Source of the DNA: Pelargonium x hortorum
Lineage: Eukaryota > Streptophyta > Magnoliopsida > Geraniales > Geraniaceae
NCBI GenBank assembly: GCA_036897525.1
Contig: JAYMTJ010000058.1
Span: forward strand, 1 to 64,000
DNA: 64,000 bases
Direction: 5' to 3'
Part shown: positions 1 to 13,630 of the stretch, piece by piece
Numbering within the stretch: the stretch's first letter is position 1
How the letters are laid out: the number at the start of each line of letters is the position of its first letter
Program-made: the position numbers and the translations under genes
Notes under the pieces: model-generated
Told to the model about the DNA's origin: nothing
Databases searched by the model: none
Seen by the model: the letters and a program-made list of their open reading frames with translations, nothing else

Positions 1-2780
1 AAATACCCTAAATTTTGCTTTTCTTGTACGCAAATAGACGTCTTCGGCTACTACATCGTCATTTCTTATATTGTAATTACTAGAATCTATTTTTTCATCA
101 TCTATGTTGTATCCCCATCGAGGGACTCCTTGCCCCACTCCTAAAAGAGTGCCCTGCTTGGTGCTAATTATTTAATACTACCATATATATAGGGTTACTC
201 TATTATTAACGTGCTTTTGTTTTGAAAAAGGAGGGGGTATAAGATCTAAATCTAAAATACAAACTTTTATTACATTACACGGAAGAAACTGTTTTACAAC
301 AACAATTCGAATTCGATACAGCTTTAGTGATTTAGGTTTGTGGAAGCTCTTCCTTTTAGAATAAAAAACTTATTAGAAATACACAATATGAAAATAAGTA
401 AGCCAATGACTCGGGTTTTCTAAACCCAAATCGGATTCCCCTGATGATCACTATAAAATCTGTACGCACTCGTAAATGAAACAAAGTTAGAGTTCGGCGC
501 TTTTGGGATAAATTAAAGTCTCTCGGCCTACTTTCTCGTATCTACTCTTATTTATTCTAGCATTTTTTTCTTATCCGCTAATTGTCATTTTCTTTCCTGA
601 ATCTGTTACTACTCTATGTTTTTTAAGAGTTGTAATACCCATTCTTATTTGCTTTGCCTCTATCCATCGGTGTCTGATATATTCTTTAGTGTTAGTTAGT
701 TAGTTTAGCGAGAAATCATTTTTCTATTAGTCTAGTCGCCTTAAGTGTTTCTTTTTGGTGATGAAGACTTGTGCCTTGCTGCTTGGATCAGAAAGAATAC
801 TTACCCATTTCATTTATAGTTTTATATACCGCTAGTAGTCTTAGGAAGTTCAGTTGTAGTTTTGTTCACATAAGTTTTTTTGGATCCTTTAAAGAAAAAT
901 AGGCCGAGGTTTATCATACATAGCAAAAGCTTAATTTATTTCCACAGTTACATTCATACATAAGGAGTCTAGTCTCTACTCAGTTTGTTTCATTACGTGT
1001 CTTAGAGCATCGTGTAGTCCGCACCTATGCCCCAACTATCCCTGTTTACATTCTTTATGCCAATCCTAGCTCTGGCTATCTCTACTTTTTTAGGTTTTAA
1101 TCGCTTCAGTTTTCTAACTGGATTGATTCTCCTGACACAAAATAGAGTAATTAAGAACAAAACCCCGTGACTATAGGCCTGCGGTTGATTGAATAAGACA
1201 TATAGTTAACGCACAAGCTTTCTCTATATTGTTGGAAGGTCTTAAGGGTATTTAGAAACCCCAGATAAAGCATAGAGGAATCCTGTATTACTTTACAATA
1301 GAATTGACCCTTTTTAGCGCTTCCACGTCCACGGAGCATGTGTCCTCTACCTTTGTATTGTATAAGAAGGTTTGAGTTTAATTGCTATTTCTTACTTAAC
1401 ACAAACAAGTGTGTAAATTCGAAATCCTTTTTGTATCTATTGCTTCCGTCTATATAAACTATATAAAGAGAAAGCTAATACAAACAAATATTTGCGTATT
1501 ACTTTACTATAGGTCTAGCGCCTACTTTTTTCAGAGTAAGTTTGCATTTGATGAAAAGCTCATTATAAAAGATTTGAAACTTTTCACAAAGGCTTTATAA
1601 TAAAAAATAATAAAGCCCCTTTCCTAAACTGGAGCCTCTTTCAAATTTCATATAAACTCTCCTACTACTTTGAGTTTAGACTGCTTTTTTTATAACTTGA
1701 CTTTAGATTATCTTATCTATACATCTCGATAGTAATTAAGGGTGGGTCATAACCCTACAGCAAAACTAATATTCTTTTTGCTTTGTAGTACTAAATTTAA
1801 AGCTGCTAAATCAAAGTGAATAGGTTTTTTTACATGACCTACTCTACGGGTTTCTCTATTAATAAGGGTGGACCTAGAAATCCCCTTGTTAAGTACTATT
1901 ACGAATACGCAGTTACCGAAGCCTAATTAGGATAAACTCAGGACACGACTCCTCTATATGATAAAAAGTCCCGGTCCCCAAAAGATATCAAATTGAATAG
2001 TTGTTAAGAATTAAGAATCGAGAAGGCAAGGTAAGTCTATAAACACTAGAATAAGGGAGCCCTATATCAGCGCTTCTTCCGCTAGAATGCTAGTTTTTTT
2101 ACTCTTATTCTTATTACTTTGTATAGATACCAAAATCCCCTTTTGTTATATGTAGTCCCGAGAAGTTGTAACCTATGTTTTTTTGTACAGGGTTTCAAGT
2201 AAGAGGCAGCTACAGAGTCTAGCTTAAAGAGTGTAGGTTATGAGAAAGGTATCTCTTTTTAAAGAAAGTTAGGAATATGAGGACTCGTTTTTTAGGGATT
2301 TGCTTTTATTAAAAATCTCTTGGACTTGTAAAGTTCTGTTATGAAGAAGTTGCAAAGGATTTTCCTACTACTAAACTTGCTCTTAAAACTGCTAAGTTAA
2401 GGTTAAGGAGGGTTTTTTCAAGATCGATTTAGCGTTACATAGCCAGCCCTCTCACTCTCACAAAAAAAGCATTTACCGGGGAATTCCTTATTTTTAAGGT
2501 AACAAAACAAGGTTTTGGGTCAAAGAACATATGTGAGCATAGTCCCATTTTCCAGTCTATTTTTAGGATATAGCTATAGCTTTCTGTACTTAATCTTTCA
2601 AAACCATAAATAGCAAGTAAATCCACTTGACGTTCCTCATAAATGAAGCTTTGGTAAGAACTAGATTTTAATATTACAAGCTCTTGTTAAACTAAAGGTA
2701 AAGCACAAGACATTATGCATTCAGCCTATTTATAAAGCATTCTTTTCTATTGGCGTACAAGGGGTTAAGCCTAGCGCCCG
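1..2780. other. Gene-free AT-rich spacer
   Basis: I see no gene, tRNA or rRNA here. Open frames are at most about 63 codons, which is expected by chance at this base composition. No known mitochondrial protein motif appears in any frame I read. Confidence 0.6.
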
Positions 2781-3160
2781 GCCAAGCTATGATGGACAGT
2801 ACTGTACTGCAATTCGACTGTACTTTGGAATCGAGCCTACTGTAATGTCGATAGCAAGAAACGGTACGTGCCAAGCTAGGAACAGTCTAACGTCGACGGA
2901 AGATAGTCGAATGAAACCGTAGGAACAAGCATAAATGCTTGCCTAATGCATATAGTATCGAGCCAATGGAGGAATGGAAATTGCGGTCGATGGAAGGTCA
3001 AGATGGACAGCTTGTAAGCAGGTTAAGTAGGCCAATATCCACTTCTAATCCATCTACTGTGCGAGCCTACTGTCGAAAGTCTAAGAAGGAATGAAAGTTA
3101 GGCTAATATTGAAATCTCTAGCAATAGGAAGTGAAAGAAGGTCATGCAGTCGAAAGTTCT
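2781..3160. repeat. TCGA-rich degenerate repeat island
   Basis: This patch is richer in G+C than its surroundings and is built from recurring short words. GAGCCTACTGT occurs at 2834 and 3063, with a shortened relative (TCGAGCCAATGG) at 2957. CCAAGCTA occurs at 2783 and 2871, GATGGACAG at 2792 and 3002, and GTCGA followed by related bases many times. By eye there are about nine TCGA tetramers, where roughly one or two would be expected. It looks like a decayed family of short repeats and not a gene. Similar words (GTCGATGGAAG, GTCGAGCC) recur near 35397 and 4019. Confidence 0.5.
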
Positions 3161-3966
3161 TAACTCACTATTCCATGCATGTTGGCAGGGTACTTCTTTT
3201 CGCTTATATTCGTCAAGAAACTATACCTATTTTAGGAATTTATAGCGGTTTTGCTTATCTGCTTTGTGGGTCCGCCTAAAGCTGTTGAAGGGTTGTACGG
3301 GTAGCAGAAAAAAGTTTAGAACTTTACTGAAAAGAGAACTAATTCTCAGAAGTTGCACGAAGGGGTCCCTTCTTAAATAACCTAGAATTTGGAATCTTTA
3401 TACATCTAAAGACAACTCCAGAGTGTTTAGGCTCAATGTACTTGTCATTACTCTATAATTCTATTCCACTTTAACATCCGTATTTCGGTAATATATATAT
3501 TTATTTATTAAAGCTCAAACACCTATATTATATCCAGCCAGAAGTCCTTTAAAGCCTTTTGTTTCTAATTTTGACTTTCACAGTTTCCCGCTTTTCAAGG
3601 GCATTTGACTACCTTTAGAGCACATTTACCCTTAAGATCTTGTAGGCAAGTTGACTTGTTCTTGGCTAAGGCAAAGCTATGATGCTAGTTTATATGAGAG
3701 GTTTTTTTAATTCAGATTAAGTAAGTGTATTGCTAAAGGTGTATTAGATTCTGATTCTAGATAGCCTGTAAAGGTAATAAAGTCTAAGAGAAGCTCCTGA
3801 TTGATATTTAGTGTAACTATTCTAGACTGGAGTTCAAAAGACTAAATTGTTGTGGGGTATTGCAAATAAAGGACTTCATTTCCAGTTCTAGTTGGAATTG
3901 AAGCTCTATCTGTACTGTATGTAAACCGGGGCTGGTAGCTTAAGGAGTTCAAGAAGCAGACACCTG

Positions 3967-4019
3967 CCGATAGCTGTTGAAAGCCAGGGATGTCCTACCA
4001 AAGCCTTTGTATTCAGGGT
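3967..4019 (+). repeat. Dispersed repeat R1, copy 1
   Basis: This 53-bp copy begins CCGATAGCTGTTGAAAGCC and continues through GTCCTACCAAA to ATTCAGGGT. It matches 63082-63133 in the same orientation with a few substitutions and one base of length difference. It sits among other repeat words, 93 bp before a repeat R2 copy. Confidence 0.75.
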
Positions 4020-4111
4020 CGAGCCTGGTTTATACTTGTATTAGTTTCTGTGTAGGTAAAGTAAAGGAGTACGAAACAGATTCTATCTAAGATTACTATT
4101 TATTCTTTACT

Positions 4112-4139
4112 AGAAATCCGAGTCTTAATGGAAAGCAGT
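4112..4139 (+). repeat. Dispersed repeat R2, copy 1
   Basis: The 28-bp word begins AGAAATCCGAGTCTTAATGG and has one mismatch to 35184-35211 in direct orientation. A weaker relative with AGAAAATCTGAGTCTTA lies near 62970. Confidence 0.75.
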
Positions 4140-5303
4140 GAAAAGCTTTTTTTTATCCCAGATAGATAGAGTTTCATACCTATAGGCATTACCCGCTTTC
4201 GAAGTACAGCTAGTATTCTTGCTTAAATAGAAAACTTAAATATAAAAGAAATGAATACAATTTTACGAAAATGTATCAACTCACTCAAAAGCAGAAACTT
4301 ATGGATGTATCTTGGTATAAAGTGGCTCGAAAGAGGATAGCACTATTCTGTTTTGGGTCTATTTTATGAATTCTACACTGGTATAGAATCTTTCCTTTAA
4401 CAGCACGGAACTCTTATCTACGATCTCTACTTGGAATTACTCCTTGCGTAGATAAAGCACAAGAAAAGGATCGGATTTTGACTCTTAATCACCTTAATTT
4501 CGGGTTAAAGTAGTGGGTTTCTCGTCAGTAGCTTAATTAGAAAAGTTCAGTATTAGTCTTGTTTGTCTGGTAGCTTGGAATAGGTATCACATCTCTTAGT
4601 AGGAAAAGGTTAAGGATTATGCGCTTAGTATGCGAAAAGGAAAGAGGGCTCTGGCTCTTAGTACTTCTTTATGAACCCAGTAAAGTATAGGAAAGAGTCT
4701 ATAATAAAATGGAAATCCTCGCTTCAGTCTATTGTACCTTATTCTGTGCCTTATTCTAGCTTTCAGTTCCTTAGATTCGTAAGTAGTGCAATTCTATAAG
4801 ACTAGACAAGACTATAATTGTATAGTTCCTCCTTCTCACTCAATGAACGCGAACTCATCTTAGCTTCTTTCCACTCTGCCAGGTATTGGCTGTGAACGTG
4901 GTTATTCTTATTTGTGTCTATCTATTGTGCTTAGTCTCTCAAGTTCTTTTCAATGAAGTCAAGTTAGCAGCAAATCCTATTTATTCCTAATACATGAAGG
5001 GATAGCCTGGATTGTAGCTCGACCTTCTTCTTCCTCGTAGTTCTATTATAGTAGTGTATTAGTCTTCCCTTTTATATAGTTATAGTATAGTAAAGAATTT
5101 CTAAATCCAGATATTAAAGTAGTAGTTTTCCAAAGCTCGTAAGTAAGAACCTCATAATAGAATAATAGAATAATAGAAATAAGAAACTCTCCACTTCTTA
5201 TTTGTAAGTACGAAAGCTCTAGAAATTGCCCGGATAGAAGTCACTCTATATCTTGTGTGAAATCCCTACCCTTTATAAGACGTGTTAAAACTGTCGTAAT
5301 TGA

Positions 5304-5338
5304 AAAGGAATGTCATCGGTTCGAATCCTTTCTCTTTT
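5304..5338 (+). pseudogene. Possible tRNA 3' end relic
   Basis: GTCATCGGTTCGAATCC (from 5312) is a typical T-arm string, as found in trnT(GGU) and elongator trnM. The 3' T-stem strand is T-rich and no longer pairs, and I cannot build a D arm or anticodon arm upstream. It may be a degraded tRNA tail, or chance similarity. Confidence 0.2.
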
Positions 5339-8300
5339 TGTTTGTATAGAATTCTAGAATCAGATCCCTTATTAGTAAATGTTTTTGAACTCATTTCTTG
5401 TGTAAGAGAAGAGCCTTGCCAACCCTCATAAGAATGATAAGAAAGCTATCTCCTATATATCACTGATTTGGAATCTTTTATTTGTATGTATTATAGTTAA
5501 CAGAATTCCGCAGCCTATATCCTTCTCAGTGTTCGGTTCAAAAAAAAGTGTCAATACCAAGTGATTTCCATTTTATCAATTCGCAAGTAATTTGAGTCAT
5601 GCTGCAAAACCAAGTTCAGTTCAAAAGGGAATCCTCTTATATATAAGATATAGGAAGCGGCAGGCTGTGAATAAGTCTAAGAAATACCCAAATATTTATT
5701 CTATTCATTTCATTAAAAAGCTGAGAAAGCACAAGTTAACACATATGTCTATAATATTACTATCTATAATAAAAGGGTTTGAGTTCAGAACCAAAGCTTA
5801 AAAACGAGATTTTATGAAGGAGAACAAAGCCCTTGCGGGTACAGTATTTAGTTAGGTGTAGAGAGGGCTAAGAGCTGCCCCTAAAATCAGACGCAAAAAT
5901 GGGAGAGATCAGAAGACGTCGTAGTATTACCAATTTTGGAGCCAAGGGGTGCTCGGTTTTAGTCTAGGATATAAGGTATGCTTTTGTACTAACCCCCGGA
6001 TTTCTTGCCTATTTCGTTCTACTTTTGTAAGATTAAAAAAGGAATGGAAATATAAGAAAGATAATGTTTTATAAGTTATAAATAAATAAGAGATATAGCC
6101 ATAAGTCTCTGTAATGCAAGCATATACGACAGGATATAGACTTTGTAACAATGCTTGGGAGGGTTCCCTTTGTAGCTGAGTTTTTGCTAGTTTTAAACTC
6201 TAATTTAGGATACTGCTTTTGTGGGTTAGAGTTCTAATAGTAAGGAGAGCTTCTCGATTCAGAATGGAAAATAGTGAGCCTCGTAGGTTCTGATTCGTCT
6301 ACACCCTGACTGACTCTATGGGCTTCCGAAGGCATTATAAAGATAAAGAGTTAAGGTTTTACTCTGTACGACAGAATTCAAAAAAGGAATTGGTGCTAAT
6401 TCTAGCTAAGCAAACAAAGGAAACAACCCCCCTTCTTCGGGAACAAAATGAAAGGGTTTTACTCTATTAAATTCAGCATGTCTCTACACCCTTTGCTTAG
6501 GTATAATAGAAATTCTTTTTTTATAATATCACCCACTAAAGACTAAAAAAGAATCTTGTAGCTCTGGGTTTCTTTGTTAATGTATTGCAAGCACAGGATC
6601 TTTCTGAGATTCCTTGTAACTTGTAAGTAAGCCGGCGAAGGATTGATTGGGAGCAGTTCTAAGGCTTCGGCGTTGAGAGTAGCTGCTAGGATATAGCACT
6701 ATTAGATAGAGAGTTTCCGAACCTTTCTTTAGGGATTCACACGTTCCAGCATAAGTTCCAATCATAAGCTAAGAGGAAGCGCTGTAGTATTATATATTAA
6801 GTACAGCGTTGCGCCATTCGAATGCTCATGACTTAGGTCCTTGTTCCATCTTAACCTTTGTTTGATTCTAGACCCTAAGTTTAAGAAAACAGTATCGCTT
6901 AGATAGAAATGATAGAAATGACTCAAGGATCTTTAGTGAATATAGGACCAAGTTCTTATTCCATATGAATGACAAGAACAATCTTGACCTGTATGTAAAG
7001 CGAAAGAAAAATAGAAAGAAATGTCAAAAGGTTCAAGCCAGCCGTGCAATTCTGTACTTGATGGCCAGAAATCCATATAGAGTTGTTAGGATCTCGGAGT
7101 AACAGAAACCCCTTTTCTATTTGCACATCGCAACCTGCAGCTGTGATATATATAAAGAAGTTTAGAAATTAGAAAGACTTCCTTGCTGCAAAAAAAGAAG
7201 TAACTTGTAATTTGTTTATCACATCCCTTCCCTCCCTTTTCCCTTTCTTTCTTATAAAGTGGGCCAAACTAGAGGAAAACCTATTCGATTTAGCACCTGT
7301 AATCGCTATAGCATAAGCAGGGAACCTTAAGTAGAAACCCAAAAAAGAACTTGCTAAAATATGGAATAATAAAACTACTAGGGATCTCCGCGTTACAAGA
7401 GCGAGAATCCTAATTACCTAAAACCCTTTTTGGTATTCGTAATTGAAATTAGAAGAGCTTGGAAACTCCTGTAGAAGTAGAATATGAGAGAGCTCTATTA
7501 CGCTTACGGAAGCCCAGAAGCCTTTATTCACAGTAATAATCCCCACTAAACGGATTGAAAATTAAGAAGGGCCTTTTTATGAAGACGAGCCGCGTAACTT
7601 ATTAAAATTAAAGAGGTGAAAATTCCTCATATTTGCCTTATTCACTTGGCTTGGAATTTCGGAAAACAAATTCTGTGAGACCTTTTTTTTTAACAGGATA
7701 ACTGAAATAAGAATGCTAGAAAGGCTGTCAATTAACCAGAGGGTAGGTAAAGCCTTTTAGAAGCGGATTTGACAATTACAAGGAAAGGCTTATTTCCGCT
7801 TGTTGTGTTTAACGGGTCCTCTAAGTCATAAAAAAGCTAAAGTAGAGGTATTCTCCTCTCCACTCTAGGTATCGAGGAAATAAGTTTTCACAGCCAGATA
7901 GATTTTATAGCGGGCAACCTGGAAAATCAGAAATTTGTATCCCGAAAAAACATCCGCCTTTTTAGATTTAACAGCCAAATAAGGAAGACTTATCCACCCG
8001 CCCCTTTACTCGACTTGTCTATTATGTCATGTCTATTTATTTTATTATAAAGCCCCTGTTTCTATTTGAGAAGGGAATTAGTTATAAACCCTTTCACAAG
8101 TATTCCACTATTCGAAACCAAAGGATTAACCTGGTTCTGATAGAGCAATAGAAGGAAATCAAATAGAATATAAATAGAGTCGGCTTTCCCTAGTCCAGTA
8201 AAAAAGACTCCTGAATTGCCTGAATATAAGAATAAGAAAAGAAGCCTACACCCCGAAAAAGACTTCTGTTTGCTCCCTTCTACTTTTCGTCTTCAAGAGA

Positions 8301-9815
8301 TCCAGTTCACAACAACTCACGTAAACCACCACGGACCCTCTATCAGTCTTGTAAGAAGAATCTAATTAGTATAAAACTACTCGGAATAAAACCCTATAGA
8401 AATAATTATACATGTAACTGGCTGAGTTAAAAAAAAGTAAGTTACAACCAAAATGTGGCTGGGAAACCCTCGAAACACAAGTTATTCCGCTTAATAAAGA
8501 AAATATTTGAGTTAAGAAATATTCAATTGAAACCTCTCATAGTGGACGAATCTGAACTGAAGAGTCTTTTGTTTGTAAACATATAATTAAAGTAAGGGTT
8601 TATAGTATATATAAAGGATCCCAGAGAAAGAAGCTCCTTAATCTAAATTTTGTTTAACAGATCCTAAACACAAGTGACACATAAGGGGGGCTCCTTTGCT
8701 ATGAAAAGCATAACTTGATCCTGTAGTACAAAAGGGGTTGTTATATAGATTTTCTTTACATTTTAGGGGATTGACTTTAGATTTATCCTGAATTCTCATC
8801 TATTTTCGTCACAGACCTCTATCATGCGCGAATATTTCTTTATATCTCATCTGGAGACTTTGAAACACTTAACTTTGTTGTTTTATGTCTACAATCGACT
8901 AAGATTGCTCCTATAATATAAATATAGTGCTTGCTACTTTTTCCTTATTTTGTTTTGATGTTCAAAGGTCGAAGTACATACAAGTTTTATATGATGTGGC
9001 AGGGGTTTGTCTATGCTTTTTTTTATTTCCTACCTAGGGGCACCCTTATTATAGCCGCTACCCGTCCGTAGAAACGAAATCGGTAGCAAGAATACCTAAA
9101 AAGGCACTATCTAAATTCAGATATCCCTAAACTGTTTACTTCTAGTAATCGGGAATAAAAGAGGTCAATTCTGCAGTTAAGTTATGTAACCGCACCTATT
9201 CTTAGAATATCTTACATAGACCTAGAGAAAGAAATCAAAGGAATTCATTTTTGAATAGGGAGCTGCAGATCGGAATCTAACTAAGCGGTGCTGTCTAGAA
9301 AAAGAGATTTAGAGTTTAGTACTCAATCTTTACTTTATCAAGGTAAAGTCGAGCTCGTTTTTACTAATAACTTAGGAATAGTTAATACCAAACGAACTAA
9401 GGAGGAATTCAGTTTTCAATTTAACAGATATCTATGTTTTCTAGTCCGTAAAGTAGCTTGAGAACTGCTTAACAACTAGGAATTTAACCCCTAGAAAGTC
9501 TAGAACAAAAAAAAGTTGTTAAGGAATGAATCTTAGTTAGGTATTGGGTAAGGGCAATAGAAGTCTTAGATTAGTCTTATAGGTGTTATGGAGAACTCTT
9601 GCCTTACTGTATACTATGTGGAACTTGAACTCGTGCATTTCCCTGTATTAGACGAAAAGGAATAAAGAAGTAAAGGGGAAGCCTTTTCGTTGGTTAGAAC
9701 GTAAGTATGTGTACTCAAATAGACTCCAAGCAATTACCTCAGGTAGAGGATTTTCTATATTAAGGTTTAGCCCTCTTGACTTTATATGATAAGATGATAA
9801 GAACATAAAGCTGGA

Positions 9816-9831
9816 GGAGTATATATACTCC
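9816..9831. repeat. 16-bp perfect palindrome
   Basis: GGAGTATATATACTCC equals its own reverse complement. It could form a small cruciform or RNA hairpin, but no adjacent gene gives it a role. Confidence 0.6.
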
Positions 9832-11550
9832 CCTTAACCTGTAATACGTTATCTATGCAATCTAATAAAATGACTAACTAATTAGAACACTATTATTTAT
9901 AATAACTATCTAAAAAGACTTAATAGATATTATAACTATAGAATACAAAACTAACAACTGTGTGGTTTAAAAGCTATGGGCGGCGGAGAATTAAAGAGTC
10001 ATTTGTTATTTATAATCAGATAGCCATCTAGTACAAGCAACAAGCCTAGAAGGCTGGGAATACAAAAGAGCTCCTGTCTCGCTTATCTACTAATCAACAC
10101 CTGCAAAGTCTCTCTTGTTTAACATCTATTCTAGCTCTTAGGCTGGGAACTCTGGGTTTCATTCATCTGTCCTTTGTAGTATCCTGGGTAAAGTAAGTGT
10201 TTGTTAATCTAAAACAAAAGGTGCAATACCCAGTTTTCATACACTAAATAACATGACTCTTCAGATATAACCCACCTTACTTCTGTACCTTCATACCAGT
10301 CTTGACAATACCTGTAGCTCTAATGTTAATATCGGCTGTTCTATGAAAGCCATAACTCAAAGGGAGCACTAGATCTTTCCTAGGATGAAGGTTTGTTTCT
10401 CTAGATGAAACGTAGCCACTTGCTGTATTAATGGAAGTATGAATCCTGTACTCACGAAGTTTTGATAGAATACCAGCAACCTTTCACTAGAGAACATAGC
10501 TTTTAACTGGTTCGGAGCAGTAGAGAAACTCGGAGTTTGTTTCACAGCTACCATGAAAGATTACCATGTTTTATTTACTACGGAGGCAAGTTATTCTATA
10601 TACTTGTAGCTTTAACTAACAGACTTACCCTTTTGTTCTTGTATTCCAGGTTTTGGTGTTAATGTAAGCAGACATTGACGATGTTGCTAAGCTAAAATGG
10701 AGTATATTCCTTCTGCGGATAAGGTAAAACAAAACCTAGAGCCTACTTAGGAGAACCTGCGCTTTGTGAGAGTAGAATAATTCCTAATTCTAAGATAGCA
10801 AAGAGAATTCTTAATATTATAGGTACCTGTAAGCGGATTGCTAGCAAAGGATAACAGATTTGGAGCTCTTTGTTCTTGTCATGAATGTGGGAAAGACTGT
10901 GAAAGGTGTTCTTGTAAGCCTGTAAAGGACATAAACGGAGTCTCTTTCCATTGGAGAATTCCTATTGAGAGTCTATTCTGATACATTCCATAAACCAGAT
11001 ACTTATTCTCTAAATGTCTTGGTAAAGAAAGTAGATACCTTTTGAGGGGGCTAATCTAATGTTCTTGTATGTGAGTATTATCTTTCTATTTTGTATTCCT
11101 GTATTCGTATTCTTGAGCTAATTACTAACTAAGTAAAGACTTTCTTAAAACTTCCTTTTCTGTTATAGATAGTAATTATAAACTATTGACAAGGATTCCT
11201 TTATAAGGTTAAAGAATTCTAATGTTTTATGAGTTAAATCAACAGCTTACAGAGTATGTATCTAAACTCTAGATATAAGGGCATTCTCGACTTCAGGGTT
11301 TATTATTCATCTGTATTTCTTTATCCGTGAATTTCTTTCGAGAATAGTTAGAGTAACTTAATAATATGATACTCCAAAATCCTTTATTTGCATTACCAAG
11401 AAGATATAGAGCTACACTTACAAAGGAAAGTAGGAAATAGATGCCTAGTTTTCATTAGAAAACACCCAGGTATCTATTACAAGAGATTCTATTGAGACTT
11501 CATTTGCAGGCTAAACTAACTACAGATAGAGTGACTGTCAACAGGAGGAT
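9832..11550. other. Gene-free spacer
   Basis: I recognise nothing here beyond AT-rich sequence. The longest open frame (61 codons, minus strand, 10369-10554) shows no family motif. Confidence 0.5.
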
Positions 11551-11560
11551 GACGAGTCTC

Positions 11561-11740
11561 GGTTAGGAAGATAAAGGAAAGCGGGTTCCTAAAGAAATGA
11601 CTATAAGGATCCTAAATACTGGTTAGGAAAGATTGAAGGTTGTTACAGCAATGACAAAATACTAGCCGAAAAACACCGGTTAGGAAATGAGTACAACCAG
11701 GAACCTAAATGTACCGGAAATTTCTAAGTTGGGAAACCGA
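11561..11740 (+). repeat. Decayed tandem array, period about 58-60 bp
   Basis: GGTTAGGAA occurs at 11561, 11621 and 11678, giving spacings of 60 and 57 bp. The units also share AATGAC near their middles and loosely similar ends. A final weaker unit may follow to about 11740. I infer an old tandem repeat with substitutions and small indels; there is no coding potential. Confidence 0.5.
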
Positions 11741-11890
11741 GGAGATCTCATTCTAATGGGATTGGAACCTTGTAAACAAAGGAACATATAGGAGCAAACT
11801 CCTAACATAACAAGTAAGACTAACAACCTACCTTAAAACCTGAATACCCGCAAGATCTTTCTGTTATTAGACTGACTTTTCAAGCTAAAG

Positions 11891-11912
11891 CTTGCCTCAA
11901 TTGACCAGTTAG
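11891..11912 (+). repeat. Dispersed repeat R3, copy 1
   Basis: CTTGCCTCAATTGACCAGTT belongs to a small family, with copies at 13609 (one A/G difference) and a shorter one at 25176. Confidence 0.6.
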
Positions 11913-13608
11913 CAAGTGATGGTTTATTAGTATATATTCATAATTCATTCACCGACTTACTTTGGACCAGCTAGACTCCTTGGGTTAAGGGATTTAGAGT
12001 GTTTTCCTATTTCAGTTACCACTGTTTGAAGGGGTTTTATGCCAAAAAGCATTACGAGTTCTCAGTTGTAAATTATCTGCTATGTCCTACCTCTTACTCA
12101 AAGCTGTATTATTATTTTGAGAGTCCCCCGCGACTTCATGAAATTCTTAAAAGCTGAGAGTTATGCCGGCGAGTAGCTCCCTTAAAGTATATGGAGTGAG
12201 TATACAAGATTTTGTAAATGTAACGGTAAACCCCTATATTGAATTCGAACCCGTGAGGAATAACTCCAGTAGCTTAATTTGTAAGGGTATTCTATTTTCC
12301 TTCGCTAACAGTTCATGGAAACGAAACTAAGTAACACTCTTTTATCGATGGTACACTCTAGCAAGTCCATAGCCAACTGAACTCTATCTCCTTATAACCT
12401 AGCCCAGTAACCTTCAAAGATAACCTCAGCACTTATTGGGGAGCTGCCGTGAAGCCTTTGTCTAATATTTTCATTATATATTAAAAAGTGAATCTTTATA
12501 TCCCGTTTAGGGGGTAAGGAATGAGTAGAAACTACTTGATACTAGTTAAACGAGAGAAGTCGTAATTTTAAGGTGGTTTTGACACTTACCCTTAATGAAA
12601 ATTGACCTCAGTTAATACAGGGACGCTCTTTTGGATTTGGTTTCATTTCCCTACTAAACTAAAATGTATCTCGGTAGCATAAAAAAGTTTAGGGGCTCTT
12701 AATTGTACTGACGATTACTATTATAATAAACTTCAATTCGGAAGAGTAATGCCATCTAATATGTACTAAGTTTCAATCCTCCTTTGTAAGTATACAAGAG
12801 GGATTATCCTTAGTTAGTGTATCTGCAGCAAGGTAAAGAGTCAAACTAGAGACTTAAGGTATTTAAGTGGACTTGCGAGTGATGGGGATTTAAGTAGTGC
12901 TTGGGAGGTAAGAGATGCTTTCGACTTATGCTAGAGCTATTCACAGGACTTAATAGAGATCGATCGATCCTTTGTAAGCAGGGTTTCCAGGACCTTATTA
13001 AACTAGTGCAAGAACAGGATTTTCATGTGGATTAGTGGGCTTGGATTACTCTTATTAGACTCTTCCCTTTTAGGGTATTCCGGTTTAGTGAATATAGTGT
13101 TAAGTCGGTTCCGAGACTGGGACCTGCTTTACTTGCTATATAGAGTTAGTCTATTTCTAAAGCATTTAACCAACTGGTGAGTTCTCCTTATCTTCCATGG
13201 TTGACTAGGATTACTAAAATCTTTCTAGTTACTGTTCGGTTATAAGGTAAGTAAGAGAGTGTACCGTTAAGATAATAACTTATTAGATAGATCTTAAAGG
13301 AAAGATTAATAGCACATAGTTTACACACACTAGTTGTTAAGATTCTTCTTAGCTCTTTGTTTAGTAGTTTTATGAACTCCTTTTAGTTAGGAGGCTCTTT
13401 ATGATTAGGAAGTGTTTCAGTTGTTGGTGCCTCTTTGACTTGATTCTGAGACTGAGAGTTGAGTACTTGTAGACCTTTGCGGCTGAGTACTTCATCGACT
13501 TGGACAGCGTGAGTGTTCCTCAGTTCTGGTCTTTCAAGGATGGGGGAATTTCTAGTTCAAAGGTAGATGATAGGTTTCTAGTTAGACAGGGATACAAGCT
13601 CAAGCAAG

Positions 13609-13630
13609 CTTGCCTCAATTGACCGGTTAA
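13609..13630 (+). repeat. Dispersed repeat R3, copy 2
   Basis: CTTGCCTCAATTGACCGGTT is the second copy of this family. Both copies 1 and 2 are preceded by an AAGC-rich stretch, so the homology is longer than the core word. Confidence 0.6.

Larger units (their letters stand above)
3291..9815. other. Gene-free spacer with short repeats
   Basis: Apart from the R1 and R2 copies and the tRNA-like tail near 5312, I see no gene. A short AATAG microsatellite lies near 5155-5177. A 7-bp hairpin (CGCTGTA...TACAGCG) with a 15-nt loop lies at 6780-6808. The longest open frames are about 74 codons or less, have no recognisable motif, and are consistent with chance. Confidence 0.5.
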
